Virus record (IMG/VR): IMGVR_UViG_3300028844_003404
Coordinates: 1-58,790 of that record
Strand: one strand, 5' to 3'
DNA length: 58,790 nucleotides
Origin: a virus
Below are positions 16,663 to 24,300 of the stretch, piece by piece. The notes under the pieces are model-generated. The model saw nothing but the letters and a program-made list of their open reading frames with translations, was not told the origin of the DNA and made no database searches. How positions within the stretch are numbered: the stretch's first letter is position 1; each line of letters starts with the position of its first letter. A program made the position numbers and the translations under genes.

Positions 16663-17514
16663 ATGAGTCTTAAAAGTATTATACATCGAAGTCTTAATAA
16701 TTTACTTATAAGTGAAGGTATCGAAGAAGGTCAACCTGATTTAAAGTATTATGCTTTTGATTGGGATGATAATATTGTCGTTATGCCGACACAAATAATT
16801 TTAAAAACCGATGAAGGTAATGAGATAGGTATGTCTACTGAAGATTTTGCAGAGTATCGACAAAACATTGGTGTAGAACCTTTTGAATATAAAAACGAGA
16901 CTGTTGTAGGTTATTCTGAAAACCCCTACCGTAATTTTGGAGTCGATGGTGATAAAAAGTTTATAGTGGATTCTTTATTAGCATCTCCAGGACCTTCATG
17001 GAATGATTTTGTGGAGTGTATTAATGGAGGTTCTATATTTGCAATTATTACAGCTAGAGGTCATACACCATCAGTATTAAGAGACTCAATTTATAATCTT
17101 ATAGTTACAAATCATAATGGAATAGACTCAAGTAAGTTAATAGAGAACCTAAAAAAGTATCGAGACTTATCAGGTGAGGTCATGAAAGACGACCAACTTT
17201 TAATAAAAGAATATTTAGATATGAATAAATATTATCCTGTTACTTATGGTGAGGGTTCAGCTTCTAATCCTGAAGAAGGTAAAATAAAAGCGTTAAGAGA
17301 ATTTATTAATTACGTTAAATATCAAAGCCAAAAACTAGGTAAAAAAGTATCATTTACTAATGATGTGACTAATAACTTCATACCACAAATAGGATTTTCT
17401 GATGACGACCCAGGAAATATAGACTCTATAAAATCATTTTTAGATAAAGAATATAAAGATGAAAGCCCAGTAAAAACTTATTTAACTAAAGGAGGTGAAA
17501 AAAAAGAAGTTTAA
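16663..17514 (+). CDS. HAD-fold phosphatase-like protein with possible capsid leader
   Basis: 283 aa. HAD-superfamily motifs are present in order: motif I 'FDWDDN' (D33, D35), motif II 'IITARGHTP' (T130), a motif III lysine candidate (K207 or near), and motif IV 'GFSDDDPGNID' (D247, D248). HAD enzymes act as phosphatases or phosphotransferases; the substrate cannot be told. The first ~18 residues form a separate helix ending 'NLLISE' before Gly19, matching the (I/L)-x-E cut rule of T4-type prohead protease and echoing the SOD-fusion N-terminus (QIISE, Gly21). That would make it an internal virion protein. Located between sheath and tube genes. The C-terminus is Lys/Glu-rich. The fold is likely, packaging is inference. 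Confidence 0.8.
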   Translation: MSLKSIIHRSLNNLLISEGIEEGQPDLKYYAFDWDDNIVVMPTQIILKTDEGNEIGMSTEDFAEYRQNIGVEPFEYKNETVVGYSENPYRNFGVDGDKKFIVDSLLASPGPSWNDFVECINGGSIFAIITARGHTPSVLRDSIYNLIVTNHNGIDSSKLIENLKKYRDLSGEVMKDDQLLIKEYLDMNKYYPVTYGEGSASNPEEGKIKALREFINYVKYQSQKLGKKVSFTNDVTNNFIPQIGFSDDDPGNIDSIKSFLDKEYKDESPVKTYLTKGGEKKEV

Positions 17515-17591
17515 AAATAATAGTTTCTAATCTCTAGTTAAGGATTTTACAATTAAAAAAGTAAAAGTAAAGAGAAAAAAGTTTAACACTG

Positions 17592-17599
17592 ATATTTAT
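17592..17599 (+). promoter_or_regulatory. ATATTTAT candidate phage promoter, tail tube
   Basis: ATATTTAT followed by AATAAAATAA, 36 bases upstream of the tube ATG at 17636; no Shine-Dalgarno sequence, A-rich leader. Confidence 0.5.
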
Positions 17600-17635
17600 A
17601 ATAAAATAAACAACGAAATTTAAAACCAAAATACA

Positions 17636-18124
17636 ATGGCTGATTTATTAATGAAAATGCCCGTACCGTATGAACCAAAAAGAAAAAATAGATTTGTTCT
17701 AAGTTTTCCTTCATCATTGGGTATTAACTCTTGGTATGTTGAGTCCACATCTAGACCTAACGTCCAAATTAACGCAACTGAGATTCCTTTCTTAAACACA
17801 TCAACTTATGTTGCTGGTAGATTTACTTGGAATACGATAAACGTGACGTTTAGAGACCCCATTGGTCCATCGGCAGCACAGGCCTTAATGGAATGGGTTA
17901 GATTAACCTCAGAGTCTGTAACAGGTCGTATGGGATACGCTGCTGGTTATAAGAAAGACTTAGACCTTGAAATGTTAGACCCCACAGGAGTTGCAGTTGA
18001 AAAATGGATTCTACAGGGTACTTTCTTAACTGACGTTAATTTCGATAGTTTGGGTTATAGTGATGATGCATTGGCAACAATTTCGGCAACATTACGTCCT
18101 GATAGATGTATTTTGGTTTACTAA
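17636..18124 (+). CDS. 19: Tail tube protein (T4 gp19-like)
   Basis: 162 aa, same size as T4 gp19 (163 aa). Conserved features are 'PYEPKRKNRFVLSFPSSLGI', 'WYVESTSRPNV', the strand 'FTWNTINVTFRDPIGPSAAQ', and an ending 'ATISATLRPDRCILVY'. It polymerises into the inner tail tube around the tape measure. It forms a single-gene transcription unit with its own motif upstream and a terminator 35 bases after its stop, which suits a protein made in high copy. Confidence 0.97.
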   Translation: MADLLMKMPVPYEPKRKNRFVLSFPSSLGINSWYVESTSRPNVQINATEIPFLNTSTYVAGRFTWNTINVTFRDPIGPSAAQALMEWVRLTSESVTGRMGYAAGYKKDLDLEMLDPTGVAVEKWILQGTFLTDVNFDSLGYSDDALATISATLRPDRCILVY

Positions 18125-18143
18125 TACTATTGAAAATAAAATA

Positions 18144-18151
18144 ATATTTAT
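18144..18151 (+). promoter_or_regulatory. ATATTTAT candidate phage promoter before tail chaperone
   Basis: ATATTTAT between the tube stop and the terminator hairpin that starts at 18159, 50 bases before ATG 18202. Confidence 0.4.
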
Positions 18152-18158
18152 TATAATT

Positions 18159-18191
18159 AACCATAGGGTTCATTCCCTATGGTTTTTTTTT
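18159..18191 (+). terminator. Intrinsic terminator after tail tube
   Basis: A perfect 10-bp stem (18159-18168 with 18175-18184, core CCATAGGG/CCCTATGG), a six-base loop and a run of about nine T. Confidence 0.9.
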
Positions 18192-18201
18192 ATGTAAAAA
18201 T

Positions 18202-18957
18202 ATGGACGAAGCAAAACAATATGGACAACAAGACTTTAACTTACCTCATGACGTGGTAACACTTCCGTCGCAGGGTAAGTTTTACAAAAACAAGAAAAAG
18301 AGTCTTAAAATTGGGTATCTTACCGCACAAGATGAAAACATTTTGGTATCTGCGGGTAACGGTCAAAACCCAAACATTATTAACGATTTAGTTAAAAATA
18401 AAATTTATGAACCAGACGTTAAGGTTAGTGAATTATTAGAGGGTGATTTAGAAGCTATTTTAATATTTTTGAGAAATACTGCGTTTGGTCCTGACTATAA
18501 TTTTACACTAAGAGACCCTAAAACTAATAACACGTTTGAACACACAGTTCGTCTCGATGAATTAGATTTCAAAAAACTTGAAAAAGAACCCGAAGAAGAC
18601 GGTACATTTATATTTAAACTACCTAAATCAGGAAATAGAATAAAATGTAAACTACTTACGGTGGGAGAAGTCAAAGAACTTAACGACATTATCGAGAAGT
18701 ACCCAAGTAACATGACACCTCCCATAGTAACCAATAGGTTATCAAAACAAATAATAAGTGTGGACGATAACACCGACAGAGAGTTTATAACGAGCTTCGT
18801 CATAAAACTACCTATTATGGATTCTAAATTCATAAGAAATAGCCTTTCTAATTCGGAACCAAAATTAGACTTAGAAAGGAGTTTAAAAGCCCCGTCAGGA
18901 GAAGAGTTGACAGTTAGAGTCACCTTTGGGGTGGAGTTTTTTCGGCCTTTCTTCTGA
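18202..18957 (+). CDS. Tail/baseplate assembly chaperone, frame 0 (gp26/gp51-like, G-type)
   Basis: 251 aa. 'VTLPSQGKFYKNKKKSLKIGYLTAQDENILVS' is the typical N-terminal signature of T4-like baseplate/tail assembly proteins (LPSxGxFY ... LTAxxE). It lies between tube and tape measure, the position of tail assembly chaperones G and GT in other tailed phages. The frame stops at TGA 18955 after 'GVEFFRPFF'. A second frame (18926-19129) overlaps its end and has no ATG of its own before 'INM'. A +1 (or -2) shift on the T6 run 18937-18942 would give a 308-aa GT-like product. Both forms are expected in G/GT systems. Confidence 0.85.
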   Translation: MDEAKQYGQQDFNLPHDVVTLPSQGKFYKNKKKSLKIGYLTAQDENILVSAGNGQNPNIINDLVKNKIYEPDVKVSELLEGDLEAILIFLRNTAFGPDYNFTLRDPKTNNTFEHTVRLDELDFKKLEKEPEEDGTFIFKLPKSGNRIKCKLLTVGEVKELNDIIEKYPSNMTPPIVTNRLSKQIISVDDNTDREFITSFVIKLPIMDSKFIRNSLSNSEPKLDLERSLKAPSGEELTVRVTFGVEFFRPFF

Positions 18958-19129
18958 CTCTAGGGTATCTGTGCTTGATGAAATCTATTATTTAACTCGT
19001 CACGCGAATTTTTCTTATAACGACTTAATTAATATGCCCACATATGAAAGAAAATATTTTATAGGTAAGTTAGTTGAAGAGTTTGAAAAACGAAATCAAC
19101 AGGCTGAAAAGGCAAAATCTAAAAGATAA
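18926..19129 (+). CDS. Tail assembly chaperone, shifted-frame domain (T-type)
   Basis: Up to 67 aa in the +1 frame relative to the preceding gene, overlapping its last 32 bases. The unique part has 'VLDEIYYLTRHANFSYNDLINMPTYERKYFIGKLVEEF', the pattern of the C-terminal domain of T4-like tail/baseplate assembly proteins (E-I-x-x-L ... F-x-Y-x-D ... M-P-x-x-x-R-x-F). Internal starts are only TTG (18926), GTG (~18970) or ATG far inside the domain, which supports expression as a frameshift extension rather than alone. It ends in a Lys/Arg/Glu-rich tail, 24 bases before the tape measure. Confidence 0.75.
   Translation: MGWSFFGLSSDSRVSVLDEIYYLTRHANFSYNDLINMPTYERKYFIGKLVEEFEKRNQQAEKAKSKR
18937..18943 (+). 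other. Candidate +1/-2 frameshift site in tail chaperone (TTTTTTC)
   Basis: Frame 0 reads GAG TTT TTT CGG. After the first TTT a one-base forward slip (TTT to TTT) makes the next codon TTC, in the frame of the downstream ORF; a two-base backward slip after the second TTT leads to the same frame. It is the longest T-run in the overlap of the two ORFs. Confidence 0.6.
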
Positions 19130-19137
19130 GTATTTAT
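19130..19137 (+). promoter_or_regulatory. GTATTTAT candidate phage promoter, tape measure
   Basis: GTATTTAT followed by AGTATAAT, 16 bases upstream of ATG 19154. Confidence 0.45.
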
Positions 19138-19153
19138 AGTATAATACTTAATA

Positions 19154-21283
19154 ATGTTTCAAAACAATACGGGAGCAGGGAAAGGACCTGTAGATAGTGC
19201 TAAAGACGCGATATCTGAAGTTACTAAAGGTATGGACGGCTTAAATAAAGCCGCAGGACTGTTAGATACAACGGTATTAAATATCACCTCAAGTTTAGCT
19301 CGGATGTATATTCCAACTGCAGTTATTGAAGATACTGCTAAACTACAACAATTAACATTTGATTTAAGTACTAAGTCCATGGGACAAACTAGTGTCATTG
19401 GTAACGCACTAATGACTACTATGGCTGAGGCCACATTTGAAACGACTAAATTTGGAGTTGGATTAGAGGAGAACTTAATGTTAACCCAACAAATAAATGA
19501 TGTGATGGGAACTAACACTTTATTATCTTCTGAGCAAGTTATAAATATGCAACTTTTAGCTCGTAACGCCGGTCTCACATCTGCTGAGATAGTTCCTATT
19601 GTAGAAGGGTTTAGAAATATCGGAGTGGGTACCTCAAGCGCGATATCACAAATTAGTGATATGCAAAAACAAGCCAGAGATTATGGTATTAATGTTGGTA
19701 AGTTCATGAAGGATATTGGTAGTAACATAAAAATGTTATCTTCTTATAATTTTAAAGATGGTGTAGAAGGATTTTCTCGTATGATTGCAAAGGCACAGGC
19801 GTTAAGGATGGACGTGTCTACTACTTTTGCTCTTTCTGAAAAGTTAATGGACCCGGAAACCGCGATAGAAACCGCCGCTGGATTTCAGATGTTGGGGGGT
19901 GCTGTTGGTGATTTAGGAGACCCATTTAAATTATTACATTTAGCCCAGACAGATACAGAAGGTTTACAGGATGCAATTATTGGTATGGCGGAAGGGGCTG
20001 CCGTATTTAATGAAGAAACTGGTGAATTTGATATACCGGTAACTGAAATGTATAGGTTAAGAGAGGCTGCTAAATTAGCGGGAATATCTTATCAAGACAT
20101 GACCCAAACGGCTTTTAAAGCCGCTGAAAGGACAAAAAAATTGGATATGTTGGGAACAACCACAGTTCCTCAGGAGTTTAAAGACTTAGTTGCGAACATG
20201 AGTGACATTGAGGGTGGACAATTACGAGTGGACATACCGGCTTTTGATGAAATGGGTAAACAGATAATTGTTGCAAATAAAGCGGCGGCAGACTTAACAA
20301 AAGATGATTTTGCAGCGTTAAAAGAAGCGAATGATATAAATTCGATGTCCGATAGAGATATCGCAATGAGTCAACTTACTGCCCTTCAAAAAATTGCGGG
20401 AGCTAATGAATCTGCTAAGGCCGCGACCTTATTAGCAGGTACGAAAACAGAAGGAGTAACTGATGTTTTAGGTGGTTTAGACGCATACGCAGATGTTGTT
20501 AGAGAAGGTTTAGACGCTTCTATAAATAAAGAGAATCTACAAGTATATGGGGAGGCTTTAAGTGCAAATATAGCCAATGGATTTAAAGACGAGGAGTCTA
20601 GTAAACATTTTAGAAACGCAGCGTTTTCGATGTCCGCAGAGTTTGCAACTGCGATTGAGGACTCAGTTGTAAATATGAATGAAAAGTTGCCAGACAAAAA
20701 TCTAATAAAAGATTTAGATATAGATGTTGAGGGGTTGTTAACCACGGCTTATCAAACTACTAGTGAAGGAGTTGAAAAGTTAAAAACAAAGCTTACAGGT
20801 TTAGTTCCCCCTGAACTTATAGACAATCTTACTACTATAAATCCACTATTAGGTACCACTAGCGATTTAATTAGTAATTTTAGTGATATGGTTGGAGGTT
20901 TAGCTGAAAACGCGGCTAACCAACTAGGTGTGAGTTTAGATGAATTTGCCGCGGGAAGACCTGACACATCTCCAGATACTAACGCCCCTATTGCTAAAGA
21001 TTTTATTTCTAGACCTGGAATGCCTGTTCAAAAATTCTTAGCAAATGATTTAGTAATTGGTGGGACTAACCTATTAAATAATCTCGGTTCAAACACCAAT
21101 AATAATGTTAACGGTGATATTAATCTAAATGTGGGGGGTAAGATAGACCTATCAGTTGACGGAAGAAATCTCCCTCAAAACATAACATCTGAACAATTGG
21201 CAAATGAAATTGTTAATAACCCCACTTTCACAAGTAAACTAATGACAATATTTACGGATTCTAATAATACATATTCCGCTTAA
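19154..21283 (+). CDS. Tape measure protein
   Basis: 709 aa, long, mostly helical, rich in Ala, Met, Thr and Asn, and poor in Cys. It directly follows the tail chaperone gene and precedes the baseplate genes, the standard place for the tape measure (T4 gp29 region). Features include repeated amphipathic helices around 'MQLLARNAGLTSAEIVPIVEGF' positions and a short glycine-rich segment 'GFQMLGGAVGDLGDPFKLL' near residue 240. At about 1.5 angstrom per residue the length predicts a tail near 105 nm. The C-terminal ~60 residues are Asn- and Asp-rich, ending in a beta segment. No lytic domain or membrane helix of note is visible. Confidence 0.85.
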   Translation: MFQNNTGAGKGPVDSAKDAISEVTKGMDGLNKAAGLLDTTVLNITSSLARMYIPTAVIEDTAKLQQLTFDLSTKSMGQTSVIGNALMTTMAEATFETTKFGVGLEENLMLTQQINDVMGTNTLLSSEQVINMQLLARNAGLTSAEIVPIVEGFRNIGVGTSSAISQISDMQKQARDYGINVGKFMKDIGSNIKMLSSYNFKDGVEGFSRMIAKAQALRMDVSTTFALSEKLMDPETAIETAAGFQMLGGAVGDLGDPFKLLHLAQTDTEGLQDAIIGMAEGAAVFNEETGEFDIPVTEMYRLREAAKLAGISYQDMTQTAFKAAERTKKLDMLGTTTVPQEFKDLVANMSDIEGGQLRVDIPAFDEMGKQIIVANKAAADLTKDDFAALKEANDINSMSDRDIAMSQLTALQKIAGANESAKAATLLAGTKTEGVTDVLGGLDAYADVVREGLDASINKENLQVYGEALSANIANGFKDEESSKHFRNAAFSMSAEFATAIEDSVVNMNEKLPDKNLIKDLDIDVEGLLTTAYQTTSEGVEKLKTKLTGLVPPELIDNLTTINPLLGTTSDLISNFSDMVGGLAENAANQLGVSLDEFAAGRPDTSPDTNAPIAKDFISRPGMPVQKFLANDLVIGGTNLLNNLGSNTNNNVNGDINLNVGGKIDLSVDGRNLPQNITSEQLANEIVNNPTFTSKLMTIFTDSNNTYSA

Positions 21284-21298
21284 AAATGAATATTTAAT

Positions 21299-21306
21299 CT
21301 ATTTAT
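21299..21306 (+). promoter_or_regulatory. CTATTTAT candidate phage promoter, baseplate operon
   Basis: CTATTTAT followed by ATAAAAAT, 16 bases upstream of ATG 21323. It would drive the baseplate genes through about 32983. Confidence 0.45.
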
Positions 21307-21322
21307 ATAAAAATAGATTCGT

Positions 21323-24300
21323 ATGCCGAACCAATCAAATAGTCAATTAACGTTTAGCGCTACTGAAGGTTTTAGAAAAAAACTTTTAGTCAGGAATTTA
21401 GAACCATATGCTGAAGGTTATAAAGGTAATGATTCAGCGGGTAATGCGGAGTTTGCAATTAACGATGTCGCAGTTTTAGACGCGATTAGAATCGAAGAGT
21501 CCCAAATAACCGACCAATCACAAAAAAGAGCGTTTATACAAAATCAATACGGACCTGAAGGAGGGTTCAACGATTTAATAAATATAAGAGATATAGAAAG
21601 GAAAATAGAAAAAAGAGAGACGTATTATACGTTTGTTGCGTCAACGTACAACTCACTTACATTATTAACAAGCTTTGACCCTATGGGTTCCAACGGGAGA
21701 CTCACACAAGACTCTGAGTTAGCTCAAATCGCAGGAAACCAACTAAAAACTCAATTTCAATTTAGAATTGCGGAAGAAACTTATCAACAAACATTGGGTA
21801 GGGTAAATATACTCGATGCGTTAGGTGACCCTTTTGATGCATTGGCAATTGCTACAGGAAATGAAGAACTAATTGAAAGTGATTGGAAAATTTCTGTTCC
21901 TGATAATGTGGTGGGTAAAGGTTTAGACTTTATAAGTAGAGTTTCGGGAATATACTCACCATACTCATGGATACCAGGTAGTTATTTTGGTGAAGTGACA
22001 CAACAATCGAGTGTGAATCAAGCGACAAACAATGGAGGTGAATTTAGTGATAGAGCTACATTATTACCACAAGCCAATAAGAGGGCGTCTGATACATTTA
22101 TATCAAATACAGGTAGGGGACAGACTAAGAGATTATTTAAGAATATATCATTAAATGTTTTTGCACCTGACTATACCGAAAACTCTAGAAGTTTTGGACT
22201 AAGAGCACCGGCGGGAAATTACTACGTAGGTAGTAAAATACAGGAATTAACAGATATTGTAGCACCTTCCAAAGAGTTACCCATAGACCAATTCGGTAAT
22301 AGAGTAAGAATTGCTAGTAGAGGTTACGGTGAAATAGCTAAAATATATGAGGAAAATGGAGGAAACGTATTTAAGTTTGGTTTAAACGGAAGTAATTTTC
22401 TAAGGGCGGGCACCGCAACAAACAGTAACTATGACGCGCCTAGACTACAAGGAGGTTTTACTTGGGTAGGACCTAGTCTAAGACTTGCGGGTAGATACCC
22501 GACACAGGGAGGGGGAGAAGGGTCTATGAGTGAACCATATAGTAAATTAATACAATCACTTTTGTTATCAACCACAAGTGCTGGTAATTATATATTTAAG
22601 AAAGGTTCGATATTAGATGACACTCAGAGGTTAGTTGATGCTGCTGAAGGACTAAATGGAGATGCTAGATTACAACATGTTGGAAATGCAATAAATCAAG
22701 TTTCTAAAGTTTTTAATGACGGGACAAGGGAAATGACAAAAGGTTCTAGAGTTTATAAATATGAAGACCAAAGCACAGGAGAAATAAAAGGAATAGAATA
22801 CTGTAGGGTTTTTACTAAAGACATACCATATTTTAGTAATGATGAGATACAAAAAAGTGAGGGTATTACAACACAAAACAGAAAATTCACATATTCGGTA
22901 TTAGATAACACTTATAATTTAAATATTGCACCTTGGAGAGGTAACGAATCAACTAATATTCAAGACGAAAAGGTAAAAAAGTACATGTTTTCGATAGAAA
23001 ATTTAGCTTGGAGAACATCCTCTAGACCTGGTTTTACAGTACAAGATTTACCTTCATGTGAAAGAGGTCCGAACGGTGGAAGAGTTATGTGGTTCCCTCC
23101 ATATGATATGAAAGTAAGTGAACAGAATAGTGCTGACTGGACTGCAAATCAATTTTTAGGTAGACCTGAACCTATTTACACATATAATAACACAACTAGA
23201 CAAGGTAATTTAAATTGGAAGATAGTCGTTGACCACCCATCAATATTGAACGCTATAGTCGATAAAGAATTAGACGGACAAGACAATCAAAAGATAAACG
23301 ATATTGTCGATTCATTTTTTGCGGGATGTAGAAAATATGATATCTATGAATTAGCACAAAGATTTCCACAATTTACACTTAAAGATATATATGATATTGT
23401 AACTACAACACAAAACGTCACAGATTATGAATATTTTGAAAATGAAATACAAAGTACTCAAATAACAACCACACAACCAGTCATTGAAGAATATACACCC
23501 GTAATAACGGAAACTGATTATAGTTATTCATTCTACTTCGATAATGACGTTCCTGGACCAAAAAACGCAAACTCAACCACTACGGAAGAACCTTATTCGT
23601 CTAATTTATCCGCATATATACTTAATCAATCAAATTATTACACTAACGCCGATGAGGACCAAAAAGGACCCACTAGTACATTCTTCCAAGAAAATATTTT
23701 TAATATTGAACAAAAAACAAAAGAATTATGTGTTAAAATAAAAGAAGCTATTGATAAAGGGGCTATAGTTAATATAAAATTAGAAGGTTCCGCATCTTCA
23801 CCTAATAGCGCTCCGTATAATTTATCCTTAAGTAAAAGAAGGGTCGACTCAATAAAAAAATATATCTTAAGTTTTTCTGGATTAGATAAGTTACAAGATA
23901 AGTTAAATATTAGTGAGGTATCACTAGGCGAAAATACAACAATTGATGGTGTTTCGTGTAGTGAAGAATTAACAGGTGCAGATAAAATTTATTCTACAAG
24001 TGCTATGGGATGTAGGGCGGTCTCATTCTCCACTACAATTGAAGAAATCCCACCCGAACCTAATCCTCAAGACTTAGAACCGATTATTCAAGAAACAATT
24101 ATAACAGATACTGTTACAGGACGTACTGAAGTACAAAGACAAGAAGAGTCTAAAGAGGTTAGAGAAAAAAGAAACGTCGCTAAAATAATAGTTAAAAAAC
24201 TACTAACCGAGTGTGACTACTTTGATAAAATGAAAGAGGACTCACCACAAGTATATCAAGGGATAAAAGACAAACTTAAATTTTTCCACCCAACATTTCA

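Noticed and set aside
18495-18923. 142-aa minus-strand ORF inside the tail chaperone gene
   Set aside because: Hydrophobic Ser/Leu-rich shadow of the plus-strand gene; no leader or conserved pattern.
20386-20745. 119-aa minus-strand ORF in the tape measure gene
   Set aside because: Lies wholly inside a strongly supported plus-strand gene and has no recognisable motif or leader.
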